NCBI GenBank assembly: GCA_003054695.1
Contig: QAZA01000039.1
Location: 405,926 to 469,925 of the forward strand
Length of the DNA stretch: 64,000 nt
Source: Verrucomicrobia bacterium LW23
GTDB lineage: Bacteria > Verrucomicrobiota > Verrucomicrobiia > Methylacidiphilales > UBA1321
Reading direction: 5' to 3'
Position numbers and translations under genes: made by a program. Each line of letters begins with the position of its first letter. Position 1 is the stretch's first letter. A model generated the notes under the pieces. The model was given only the letters and a program-made list of their open reading frames with translations, did no database searches and was not told the DNA's origin. This document shows positions 23,492 to 31,874 of this stretch, piece by piece.

Positions 23492-24706
23492 TTATGCCTG
23501 GGCGTCTCCCTGTTGTTTCAGGTGCAGGCGATACAGGTGCTCAATATAATCATCAAGAATCATGCCAAGTTTCACCGCGCCGTGCAAAATCTCTTCGGAA
23601 ATAGTAACCGTCGCCTGGACCTTGCCGGGCGCGAGCGCAACATCCGCCGGGTAAGCCGCGCCGTGCTCCTGGGGAGGCGTTGCCCCGCGGTTGAAATCGA
23701 ACGCGCGCTCAAGCTCCAGCCGCATCGCATGCAGCTGGATACCATAGCCTTGCAACACCTTGCACGCAACGCCGCTTCCTTCGCGCAGCAGGGCAATCGC
23801 GACGTGGCCCACGCCTGTCTCGGGGTGGGACATGCGCCGCGCCTCCGCCACCGCAAGGGCCAGCACCTGGGTCAGCCGCGGCGTCAGCTCGTGCGGGCTG
23901 GATGGCTCATCCGCGCCGGTGCCGGCGGCGAGCTCCAGGGTGTGACGTAGTGACTCAGCAGCCACGCCACATTTGCGCAGCACCGCCTCGGGTATGGCGT
24001 GCATCTCCAGCAGAGCCAGAAGCAAGTGCTCCGTGGAGATGTAGCGGCTGCCCAGGCGCGCGGCCACCTTGCGGGTAAGGGCCAGCGCTTGCGCGGCGCG
24101 CGGGGTGTGGGTAAGGCCCACGGCCCAGTCGGGGGTGTGCTGCCCAGTTGCCGCGGATTCGGCGACAGGCGGGCCTGCGATGCCCGAGCCAGGGGTCTCG
24201 GCCGGATTGTCCCCCTTTGCAACGGAGCACTGATCCTCGCAGGCAAAGGCCTCGGCAGCTGCTGCATCAAGCTCAGCGCCAAGTACTTCGGAGACTTCGG
24301 GCGCCTCGGCTTCGCCGCGCAGCTCTTTCAGAATCACCACAAACGGGTTGTAGGAGAGGCGGGCCATTGCCACGAGGATGTGCTGCGTGCCTGCGCCGGC
24401 GACCCCGGTTTCGGCGGCCAGGCTCTGCGCCATCGCCAGCGCTTTCTTCATCAGCGGCGTGTAGGGAATCTCCGCACGGGGCTGCGTGGGAGCGGGGAGC
24501 TCGCCCGCGATGCTGGCGGCCACGGCGGCGCGCAGCTTGTCGGTATCCAGCCCGGCGCGAGCCAGCAGCACCCGGGCGCCGGATTCTTTCGCGTCCAGCA
24601 TCGCCATCAGCATGTGCTCCAGGCACACAAACGGCTGATTCAGCCGCATCGCCTCAAACAGCGCCTTGGCGAGGCACTGCTGAGCAAGTGGCGTGAAGCT
24701 TCTCAT
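23492..24706 (-). CDS. ATPase-less Clp N-domain protein with four half-repeats and RHH-like tail
   Basis: A 404-residue protein without any AAA+ domain. It holds four Clp_N half-repeats in two pairs: residues 4-66 and 80-130, then 199-260 and 273-335. The position that binds phospho-arginine in ClpC is Glu in the first of each pair (FVCLEHMLMAML, E30; YISTEHLLLALL, E226). It is lost in the second of each pair (GAGTQHILVAMA, Q108; ETGVGHVAIALL, G300). A 65-residue Ala/Pro/Glu linker separates the pairs. The C-terminus (362-404, QATVTISEEILHGAVKLGMI then LDDYIEHLYRLHLKQQ) matches the tail of the next protein upstream. It lies between that protein and clpC, same strand. The start MRSFTPLAQQ aligns with the ClpC N-terminus. 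Confidence 0.85.
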   Translation of the reverse strand: MRSFTPLAQQCLAKALFEAMRLNQPFVCLEHMLMAMLDAKESGARVLLARAGLDTDKLRAAVAASIAGELPAPTQPRAEIPYTPLMKKALAMAQSLAAETGVAGAGTQHILVAMARLSYNPFVVILKELRGEAEAPEVSEVLGAELDAAAAEAFACEDQCSVAKGDNPAETPGSGIAGPPVAESAATGQHTPDWAVGLTHTPRAAQALALTRKVAARLGSRYISTEHLLLALLEMHAIPEAVLRKCGVAAESLRHTLELAAGTGADEPSSPHELTPRLTQVLALAVAEARRMSHPETGVGHVAIALLREGSGVACKVLQGYGIQLHAMRLELERAFDFNRGATPPQEHGAAYPADVALAPGKVQATVTISEEILHGAVKLGMILDDYIEHLYRLHLKQQGDAQA

Positions 24707-24858
24707 GACGGCAAGGTGATGGCGAACGGGCGGTGAAGTGGGAGGGATTGAGGTGAGTAACACCCTGATGCGGAAGGATTTACCCGAATGCAGCAAAGAA
24801 GTCACGGCGAATCCCGCGACTGTAGTAATATGGCATGCTTTGGCCGGATTTTCCAGAG

Positions 24859-25545
24859 TTAAGCCTGGCTATCTCCTTGTTGTCCCTGTTGTTTCTGGTA
24901 CAGGCGGTAGAGGTGCTCAAGGTAAGCGTCCAGCGTCATCCCGGCCTTTTGCGCCGCAGTGTGTATCTCTATGGGGATAAACACGTTGCATCGCATTTTG
25001 GCACCGGGCGGCGGGGTGGGGCCAATATTTGCGGGCGGCCATGTAGAGGTGACGGACGAGATCGACGGCTTTTGTGTGTTATCGGACGATGTTGCGTAAT
25101 TTGGATCCAGTTCTTTGAGAACTTGCTGGTGGATGCTCTCCGGCGTCAGCCCCAGGCTTCGGAAGAGCCGCGCCACCATGCCGTCGTTCTCGCGCACCAG
25201 CCCCAGCAGCAGGTGCTCCGATCCTAAGTACGTGTGGTCCAACTCCTTAGCCGCCTGGCATGCGTATGCCAGCACCTTTTTAAAGCGCGGTGTGTAAGGG
25301 ATGTCCCCCTCTTGCGCGGGCCCGACGACCGGGCCTGCCTGCTTCTCCACCTCGCTGCGAAGCGTCGCCGCGTCCGCACCCAGCCTGGCCAGGGCATCCA
25401 CCGCGACACCTTGTCCCACTTTAAGGATCCCGAGCAGAAGATGCTCCGTGCCCAAAAAGTTGTGGCCAAGGCGATCCGCTTCGGCCCGCGCATGCCCCAT
25501 CGTCTGCTGGGCGCGGGGCGTTAATCTACTCAAGAAGTCATCCAT
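24859..25545 (-). CDS. ATPase-less Clp N-domain protein with RHH-like tail
   Basis: A 228-residue protein that looks like the ClpC N-domain cut off before the first AAA+ module. Repeat 1 (about 8-70) has [13 protein letters not shown] (E34), and repeat 2 (84-146) has TYLGSEHLLLGLV (E110); both ligand Glu residues are kept. The words [10 protein letters not shown] after repeat 2 are identical to ClpC, pointing to a duplication of the 5' part of clpC. After a Ser/Pro linker comes CNVFIPIEIHTAAQKAGMTL and DAYLEHLYRLYQKQQ, a strand-helix-helix pattern shared with the 404-residue neighbour and resembling a ribbon-helix-helix. Possible roles are adaptor, decoy for phospho-arginine substrates, or regulator. 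The start at MDDFLSRL aligns with ClpC; the 59 codons upstream were rejected. Confidence 0.87.
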   Translation of the reverse strand: MDDFLSRLTPRAQQTMGHARAEADRLGHNFLGTEHLLLGILKVGQGVAVDALARLGADAATLRSEVEKQAGPVVGPAQEGDIPYTPRFKKVLAYACQAAKELDHTYLGSEHLLLGLVRENDGMVARLFRSLGLTPESIHQQVLKELDPNYATSSDNTQKPSISSVTSTWPPANIGPTPPPGAKMRCNVFIPIEIHTAAQKAGMTLDAYLEHLYRLYQKQQGQQGDSQA

Positions 25546-25817
25546 ATGTGCGTGGCGTTGGGTTGTTCTGACGGACTGAGAAGGCACCGTGCGGGTAAAG
25601 GAGCGCTCTGCGGCGGCAACTGCCGCGCAGTGAGCCAAAGTGTCACTACACGGCGATACAAATATTCTCTGCCAAAGAACAAGTGACCGAGGCGGCAGCG
25701 CCCGGTGTCCGCTTCCTCTCACTCACCCGCTTGCGTAACTCTCCAAAGCCCAGGTACTTCGGAGTATCCACCTGCAGCGGCGCCCCCGGAAAAGGCCGGG
25801 AGCGCTAGCGCGCGCGC

Positions 25818-27008
25818 TTAATCTTCGTCGTCTTCGATTTCTTCGTCCTCGTCGTCGTCGCGCATCGCCGGCTTCGGCGGCTCCTTGCCTGCGCGGTCGG
25901 CCACTTCGTCGTCGGAGGCAAAGCCTTCCACCAGGCCCTTGGTGTTGGGCACGGGGATAAACTTGAGCTTTTGGCGCAGGAGATCGGAGCGCAGGCCGTC
26001 GCGTTCTTCCGTCGTCAGCTTGCGGTCAAAATCCTTTTGCAGGTGCGCGGGCTGGGTGCGGATAAAGAGCTCGTCGATGATGACGCGGTAGTCCTCCGGC
26101 AGCATGCCAAGGTCCACACCCAAACGCAACAGGGAGAGCAGGTTAAGTACCTCCTTGCTGGTTATGGAGTAGGAGTGCATCATAACGCCGTAGGCCCGCC
26201 CCACCTGGTCCGCCACCATTCGCGCTTTGTCCTGCAGCATGCGCTGGCGGGCGTTTTCCTCGTGCTCGATGATCTGGTTGATGACTTTGGTGAGGCGCTC
26301 GAGGATCTGCGCCTCGCTCTCGCCCAGGGTAATCTGGTTGGAGACCTGGAAGAGATTGCCCAGCGCCTCCGTGCCCTCGCCATACAGGCCGCGCACGGCC
26401 AGGCCGATGCGGTTGACGGCCTTGATGATCTGCGTAATCTGGTCACTGAGAACCAGGCCGGGCAGGTGCATCATCACGCTGGCGCGCATGCCGGTGCCCA
26501 CGTTGGTGGGGCAGGCCGTCAGGTAGCCGATTTGCGGGGAGAAGGCGAAGTCCAGCTTTGTCTCCAGCTCCTCGTCAATCTTCTCCACCATGCGCCACAG
26601 TTTGCTAAGCTGCTGGCCGCTCTTGATGGCCTGGATGCGCAGGTGATCCTCTTCGTTAATCATGACGCTGAGCGTGCGGGGCTTGTTGACGACAAGGCCG
26701 CTGCCGGCGTTCTTCGCCGCATGCTCCCGCGAGATAAGATGCTGCTCCACAAGCACTTGCTTCTCCAGCGGACTGAAGTGCTCCATGGAATCGTTGATAA
26801 TAGCGTGAGACATCTCCGTCATCGACGCCACGGCGGGCTGTACAATGCCCAGGATACGCTCGCGCTCGGCTTTTTTGGCCCAGCCGGGGAACGGCGTCTT
26901 GGCAATGTTACGGGCGAGACGAATGCGCGTAGAGATGACGATGCGATTGCAGCCACCGTCGCCTTTAAGCCATTCGCTGCTGGAATTGAGCAAATTGGTT
27001 ATTTTCAC
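25818..27008 (-). CDS. mcsB: Protein-arginine kinase McsB
   Basis: A 396-residue ATP:guanido phosphotransferase-domain protein. Signatures: VISTRIRLARNI at the N-terminus, INEEDHLRIQ (substrate-orienting acidic residues, E119-D121), CPTNVGTGMRAS with the reactive Cys (C166), and YGEGTEALGN. The C-terminal McsB-specific motif is DELFIRTQPAHLQK, the region that in Firmicutes McsB binds phospho-arginine. McsB phosphorylates arginine side chains of proteins and so targets them to ClpC-ClpP. An Asp/Glu-only tail (DDDEDEEIEDDED) is unusual. No mcsA activator or ctsR gene is next to it, in contrast to Bacillus. It heads a row of Clp N-domain genes on the same strand. Confidence 0.93.
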   Translation of the reverse strand: MKITNLLNSSSEWLKGDGGCNRIVISTRIRLARNIAKTPFPGWAKKAERERILGIVQPAVASMTEMSHAIINDSMEHFSPLEKQVLVEQHLISREHAAKNAGSGLVVNKPRTLSVMINEEDHLRIQAIKSGQQLSKLWRMVEKIDEELETKLDFAFSPQIGYLTACPTNVGTGMRASVMMHLPGLVLSDQITQIIKAVNRIGLAVRGLYGEGTEALGNLFQVSNQITLGESEAQILERLTKVINQIIEHEENARQRMLQDKARMVADQVGRAYGVMMHSYSITSKEVLNLLSLLRLGVDLGMLPEDYRVIIDELFIRTQPAHLQKDFDRKLTTEERDGLRSDLLRQKLKFIPVPNTKGLVEGFASDDEVADRAGKEPPKPAMRDDDEDEEIEDDED

Positions 27009-27577
27009 GCTAAAGGAAGGTTACATCCTGTAAAGGATATGTGCAAGGTGAGGAGGCCAGCTTTGCGGAAGAAAGTGCCACGACGAGAAATGCCCCGTCA
27101 AGGCGCTCTCCCCCAGGCTGCCCAAACTATACAGGCGCCCTCATGGCGGAGTCAAGGGAACCACGTGAAAAGGGCACAAAAAGCACGGATTTATCAGCGA
27201 TAACCTCCACAAAGCCAACAGGATGGGGAGGGGAAGGTACGGAGAGGAGAGCAGAGTACAGGATTTAACCACGAACCGCACGAAGCACACGGAATTTGCG
27301 GAGCGGACGACAGGGGGAAGCGGGGAAGGGGCTTACCGACAACGTGGCTAAAGGCGCCCTTCCGCATTTGCCGGCTCCCTTTCGGGTTTCCTTTTCTCAC
27401 CTTTTTGTGGTTAAGCTCCCCTTCCCCCGCCCCTCTGTGGCAACACCCCTTGGGCAAGTGACAATTGCAAGAAAAATGCATTGCAATTATTTGTGTCGAT
27501 TTCGCTTTTTCCCCCACTTTTATCGTTCCATAATCCAAAGGTCGGGTTTATCCTAACCTCTCTCTCCTATTTCCCCT
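27009..27577 (+). repeat. Gene-free spacer with a CACGAAG element
   Basis: At 27265-27319 TTTAACCACGAACCGCACGA is followed by AGCACACGGAATTTGCGGAG and CGGACGACAGGGGG, a diverged forward copy. At 27403-27430 TTTTTGTGGTTAAGCTCCCC is a truncated inverted counterpart. The promoters of mcsB (leftward) and of the gene at 27578 must lie here. The AT-rich stretch 27470-27540 precedes the latter, but no clear boxes were identified. Confidence 0.6.
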
Positions 27578-27934
27578 ATGAGCAAAGAGAACGAAATCTA
27601 CGGCTTTTTTGGTCTTCTGTATTATGATGAACTCCCCGACTCGGAACTGGAGTCGCTGGAGGAGATCTTTAACGATGCCGGCATCGACGCCTCCGTCTCC
27701 AGCACGGAGCTCGACTTCGATACCGAAGGGCTGGAGCACGACGAGTACACCGCGGTCATCAGCGTGCTGAAAAAGGTGGCCAAAGTCGTCAAGGAAGGCG
27801 AAGCGGAAATCAAATGCGAGATCGGCAACGACGAAGAAGGCGACCCGCGCTTTGAGTTTTACACCATCAAGGAAGGCAAACTCTGGCGCCAACCCGCCAA
27901 AATTGTGCGCGAAGTAGCCAAGCCGGTGAAGTAG
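27578..27934 (+). CDS. Small acidic protein, unknown function
   Basis: A 118-residue, strongly acidic soluble protein beginning MSKENEIYGFFGLLYYDELP. A patterned alternation (FNDAGIDASVSSTELDFDTE, then an amphipathic helix AVISVLKKVAKVVKEGEAEI and a strand-rich end FEFYTIKEGKLWRQ) suggests a compact alpha/beta domain. No signal peptide, membrane segment or family signature. It is flanked by mcsB (divergent) and the sensor kinase (convergent). The start is well placed after a pyrimidine-rich leader without a visible Shine-Dalgarno sequence. Confidence 0.75.
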   Translation: MSKENEIYGFFGLLYYDELPDSELESLEEIFNDAGIDASVSSTELDFDTEGLEHDEYTAVISVLKKVAKVVKEGEAEIKCEIGNDEEGDPRFEFYTIKEGKLWRQPAKIVREVAKPVK

Positions 27935-28029
27935 GGCACGGCAAGCTTCGGCCGGAGAGTAACATAACTCGCAGGCCTGGAGCAGGTTAACACCGGGTAT
28001 CCTTTATCAGGCATCCTATGCACTCAGGC

Positions 28030-28060
28030 GTTCTGACAACCTCTTCGAGGTTGTCAGAAC
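28030..28060. terminator. Hairpin between convergent genes, probable bidirectional terminator
   Basis: GTTCTGACAACCTC (28030-28043) pairs exactly with GAGGTTGTCAGAAC (28047-28060) across a TTC loop. There is no T-tract on either strand. It lies between the ends of the acidic protein gene and the sensor kinase gene, where a shared terminator is expected. Confidence 0.6.
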
Positions 28061-28158
28061 TGCTGATGCACGCGCCTGTAATCCGAAAGCATCTGCGGCT
28101 CCAACCGCTTTTGCCGCTTACGGCGCCCGTCCAGCCGCACACACAACTACACAACCGC

Positions 28159-29841
28159 CTACCCCGACGCCGCGCCGGCCATGGCCGTCTCCAGCGCTTT
28201 GCGCAACTCCTCCAGCTTGTAGGGTTTGGGGATGGCGGCGACGAAGCCGAAGGAGCGGTAGTCGCGCATGGCGGGGTGATCCAGGTAGCCGCTGCTGGCG
28301 ATGCAGCGCACGCCGGGCGCCATCTTGCGCAGCGTGTGCACGGCGTCCTGGCCGCCCACGCCGTTGGGGATGATCAAGTCCAGCACCACGGCGTCGAACG
28401 GAGTTCCGGCCGTGCGCGCTTTGGTAAACAGCGCAATGGCCTGGGCGCCGCCCTTCGCCTTTTTAACCTGGTAGCCCAGCATCTCCAACATCTGGCCGAC
28501 AACGTCCAGGATCAGCGGATCGTCATCCATCAGCAGCACGCGCGGCTTATCGCCCAGGCTGAGCGGTTGCGAGCCGGACTTGCCGTCCACGGCGCTTACG
28601 CTGTTGCTCAGCACACTGCCGCCCGCGCGTATGTCCTTCTGCAGCAGGCGTATGTAGATGGAAACCGTGGTGCCGACGCCCTCGTTGCTATCCAGCAAAA
28701 TGGTGCCCTGGTGGTTCTGCACCACGGAGAGCGCGGTCGTCAGCCCCAGGCCGTGGCCGCCGGGGCGCGAGGTAAAGTAGGGCTCAAAAGCGCGGTGCAG
28801 CGTCTCGGGATCCATGCCGTGTCCCTGATCGCGCACGCGAATGCGCAGGTAGTTGCCCTGCTCCAGGGGAAGCCGGTTATCGGGCGTTACACCGCACACG
28901 TCGGCCGTAATGCGCACCACCCCTTCGTTCATGGACTGCACGGCGTTGGTGATGATGCTGCCGATGGCGTGGCGCATGGAGAGCGGCTCCACGTCGGCCA
29001 TCGGCAAGCCCTCGGCAATCATAAACTCCGGGCGCGCGCGGGAGCCTCGGCACGTGTCGTTGGCCACATCGCGCAGCATGTTGGCCATGTTGACGGGGCG
29101 GCGCGGCGCGTCCTCCCGCTGGGAGATGGCCACCAGGCGCTCCACAACCTCGCGCCCGTGGTTGGCGGCACGCTCCATATCAAAAATGCGGGGATTGGCG
29201 GGATGGTTGGGCCCTACGATCGACTTGATGACCGTGCTGTAGCCTAAAATTTTGGTGATGACTTCCGCCACTTCCTTCGCCACGCCGTCGGCCAGCACGC
29301 TGATCGACTCGATCTTCTTGGCCTTGATCAGCTCCGCCTCCATCATCTTGCGCTTGGTGATATCGCGCGCGATAAGCACCATGCACTCAAAGGCGCCGCT
29401 TTCGTCCAGCACGGCGGTGGACTGGCTTTCCAGGTACACCCAGCTGCCGTTTTTGTGCTGCATGCGGTACTCCACGCGCTGCCCCTGGCCGGTCTCCACC
29501 AGCGTGTTAAACGCCTCGATAACGCGCGCCTGATCGTCCGGGTGTACATCGCCCAGGGAGTACGTGCCCTCCATCTCGTCGGGCGTCAGGCCCAGGATGC
29601 TGAAATAGGCGGGATTGTTCCAGACACGGTGGCCATGCCGGTCGATAATCGCGATCAGGTCCGTAACATTGCCGGCGATAATGCGGAAAAAGAGCTTGTT
29701 GCGCGCCCATTCCGCTTCCTCCTGCCGGTAACGCTCCAGTTCGTCCTGAAGCTGAGCAATCATCGACGCCTGCTCCTGAACGATACGCGTCGCAGGAGAC
29801 GAGAGGCGGCTGGTATTGCTGGTGACCTCTTGCATGTGCAT
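28159..29841 (-). CDS. PAS-containing hybrid sensor kinase lacking the phospho-acceptor His
   Basis: A 560-residue cytoplasmic protein with an N-terminal coiled coil (20-48) and a PAS domain (48-165, with HRVWNNPAYFSILGLTPDEM). A dimerisation segment (170-240), a HATPase_c domain and a receiver domain (434-555) follow. The ATP-binding site is intact: N box IITNAVQSM (N299), G1 RDQGHGMD, F box FEPYFTS, G2 GGHGLGL. The H box reads KIESISVLADGVAKEVAEVI, with Lys (K189, codon AAG) where relatives have His in GVAHDFNN. The receiver keeps D439/D440, D488 in VVLDLIIPN and K539. It therefore probably cannot autophosphorylate in the normal way and may be a receiver-controlled ATP sensor or a degenerate regulator. 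No transmembrane segment. Confidence 0.88.
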   Translation of the reverse strand: MHMQEVTSNTSRLSSPATRIVQEQASMIAQLQDELERYRQEEAEWARNKLFFRIIAGNVTDLIAIIDRHGHRVWNNPAYFSILGLTPDEMEGTYSLGDVHPDDQARVIEAFNTLVETGQGQRVEYRMQHKNGSWVYLESQSTAVLDESGAFECMVLIARDITKRKMMEAELIKAKKIESISVLADGVAKEVAEVITKILGYSTVIKSIVGPNHPANPRIFDMERAANHGREVVERLVAISQREDAPRRPVNMANMLRDVANDTCRGSRARPEFMIAEGLPMADVEPLSMRHAIGSIITNAVQSMNEGVVRITADVCGVTPDNRLPLEQGNYLRIRVRDQGHGMDPETLHRAFEPYFTSRPGGHGLGLTTALSVVQNHQGTILLDSNEGVGTTVSIYIRLLQKDIRAGGSVLSNSVSAVDGKSGSQPLSLGDKPRVLLMDDDPLILDVVGQMLEMLGYQVKKAKGGAQAIALFTKARTAGTPFDAVVLDLIIPNGVGGQDAVHTLRKMAPGVRCIASSGYLDHPAMRDYRSFGFVAAIPKPYKLEELRKALETAMAGAASG

Positions 29842-30340
29842 AAGATATTACCCAATCTTCACCTCATGACAAGGGGAAGATGCATGTTTTTAGACAAAAC
29901 ACGTGAAAATCTCTCTTTCAGGGATCCACGTGAGCCATTCGGTTCATGTAAATTTCGCGCTATGATCGAGTTTAGTGGCTGTACTGTGTATCGCCTTGAT
30001 TTATTAGGCAAGCGTAATTTTGAGATACGAAACAACCACCCCAAAATGCAGATAACATCTTCCGCCCCACACCATTACGCGCCCCAAACACTCCCCAACG
30101 CGCATGTGATTTACGCCTTGCATGAGCTGCCGCGCCATCAACATCGACACGGCCCGACCCCTTGAACGCCGTCTCATAAGGTGCGTTAAAAAGAGGTAAC
30201 AGATTCTCCTGTACAGATAAGCCCGACAAGTCATGGTGAGCACATTCCACGCCAGTTAATCGCAATTGAACCTGCGGCTGTTACACGCCATTGCATCTAC
30301 GGCGCAGAGCAGCTCTCGATCATGCATTTTCCCGATCGCA
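29842..30340. other. Gene-free spacer upstream of the sensor kinase
   Basis: 500 bp, AT-richer than the genes around it. Short frames on both strands show no family pattern. It should contain the leftward promoter of the sensor kinase gene. No repeats of the families described here were found. Confidence 0.45.
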
Positions 30341-30378
30341 TCAAAAGAAATGCCCGAGCGACTCGTCGTCGCCCGGGC
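30341..30378 (-). terminator. Rho-independent terminator of the AAA ATPase gene
   Basis: On the minus strand GCCCGGGCGAC pairs with GTCGCTCGGGC (11 bp with one G-U), the loop is GACGA, and ATTTCTTTTGA follows. It lies about 40 nt after the stop codon of the gene at 30416-31732. Confidence 0.75.
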
Positions 30379-30415
30379 CAATCCGGCATTTTTTGCGATT
30401 GATATACTCGGCGGA

Positions 30416-31732
30416 TTACAAGCTCGGCTTATAGCCGCTTTCGTCGTCCTCAAACTTAACGAAGTACGCCTTCGCCGCGTCGTCGAGCATCTCCACCGTA
30501 ATGGTGAGGTCGATCTGTTTGAAGCGGCAGACGTCGACGATATTGTCCAGGATGTCGCGGGGGATACAGCCGCGGAGGGGGCGGCCCTGGCTGCGCATGA
30601 ATTTGTAGACGAAATAGTCCACCAACTCGTCCGCGTAGGGGACGCCTTTGGCTTCGCTGACGATCTTCCAGATGGCGCGGAAGGCTTCGTGGCTGGGGTC
30701 GTTGATGGGGATCTTGTAGCGGATACGTCGCAGGAACGCGTCGTCGACCAGGGCCTTCGGGTTCAGGTTCGTCGAGAAGACGATCAGTTCGTCGAAGGGC
30801 ACCTCCATCTTGGTGCCGGTGTGCAGCGTTAAGAAGTCGATCTTCTTTTCCAGCGGCACGATCCAGCGGTTGAGGAGCGTTTTGGGCTCGATGCGCTGGC
30901 GGCCAAAGTCGTCGATCATGAACGCGCCGCCGTTGGCTTTCATCTGGAAGGGCGCTTCGTAAAAGCGGGACTCGTTGTTCCAGACGAGGTCGAGCGACTC
31001 CATGGTGAGCTCGCCGCCGACGATGATGATGGGGCGGCGGATGAGCTTGTAGCGTTTGTCGTAGCGGCCCTGGAGGCGGATGTCTTCGTCGGCGCCTACT
31101 TCCTGGTGGTTGTACTCATCAAAAATGCGGATGAGCTGGCCGGAGACGGAGATGATGCTGGGGATGAAGATGGAGCCGCCGAACGACGCCACGATGCGCT
31201 CGCAAATGGAGGTTTTGCCGTTGCCGGGGGGGCCGTAGAGGAAGATGGAGCGGCCGGAGTTGACGGCCGGGCCGATGGCCTCGAGGATAGCTTCCTCAAA
31301 CACCAGCCCGTCGAAGGCGTCGCGCAGGCGCTCGGAGTTAACGGTGATGTTTTTGAGGCTTTGCGCCTTGATGGCCTTGACGTAGCTCTCCAGCGACACG
31401 GGCGCGGGTCCGACGTAGGTCGTCTGCTCAAAGTACTGCAGCGCGCGCTCGCGGCCCGCGTTGGTGATGGTGTAGACGTAGGACATCGCGCGGTCGCCGC
31501 GCAAAATCTCCAGCAGGTGCATCTCGCGCAGCTGGTTCAGCACGGGCTCCACCACGTTAAAGAAGGGGAGGCAGAGGGCGGTGGCGATCTCGTGCGCCAC
31601 CATAGTGCTGTTGACGTGCAGCATCCGAAGGACGATGCCTTCAATAACATTATAGGAGACGTCGAGCGTTTCGATCGACTCGGGCTCCGCGGGTGTGTAC
31701 AGCGATGCGTTGGCGAATAACTCCAGGGCCAT
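30416..31732 (-). CDS. AAA-type ATPase with N-terminal winged-helix-like region
   Basis: A 438-residue protein. Residues about 25-105 look like a winged helix (VAHEIATALCLPFFNVVEPV, LNQLREMHLLEILRGDRAMS, VYTITNAGRERALQYF). An AAA core follows with Walker A LYGPPGNGKTS at about 172, Walker B GGAFMIDDFG, sensor 1 IVFSTNLNP, and an Arg-rich FLRRIRYK probably serving as arginine finger. A C-terminal helical lid has GRPLRGCIPRDILDNIVDVC. The family occurs in several PVC and other phyla without clear function. The DNA-binding-like front and Walker motifs suggest an ATP-dependent regulator or remodeller. It stands alone with its own terminator. Confidence 0.8.
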   Translation of the reverse strand: MALELFANASLYTPAEPESIETLDVSYNVIEGIVLRMLHVNSTMVAHEIATALCLPFFNVVEPVLNQLREMHLLEILRGDRAMSYVYTITNAGRERALQYFEQTTYVGPAPVSLESYVKAIKAQSLKNITVNSERLRDAFDGLVFEEAILEAIGPAVNSGRSIFLYGPPGNGKTSICERIVASFGGSIFIPSIISVSGQLIRIFDEYNHQEVGADEDIRLQGRYDKRYKLIRRPIIIVGGELTMESLDLVWNNESRFYEAPFQMKANGGAFMIDDFGRQRIEPKTLLNRWIVPLEKKIDFLTLHTGTKMEVPFDELIVFSTNLNPKALVDDAFLRRIRYKIPINDPSHEAFRAIWKIVSEAKGVPYADELVDYFVYKFMRSQGRPLRGCIPRDILDNIVDVCRFKQIDLTITVEMLDDAAKAYFVKFEDDESGYKPSL

Positions 31733-31874
31733 TGGTCGATAGCATGCGTTTACGTCAGGGAGATTGCGAGTTTTTTATGCAACAGGCATGCGTTTTTTGG
31801 TGCACAATCGTTGGCTTGTAGGAGGGCCGAAACGATAGGCGGCGTGAAGGGCAAGGAAGGGGGAAAGGGGGATG

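Noticed and set aside
28030..28060. Attachment site or operator
   Set aside because: Its position between two convergent stop codons is better explained by a bidirectional terminator.
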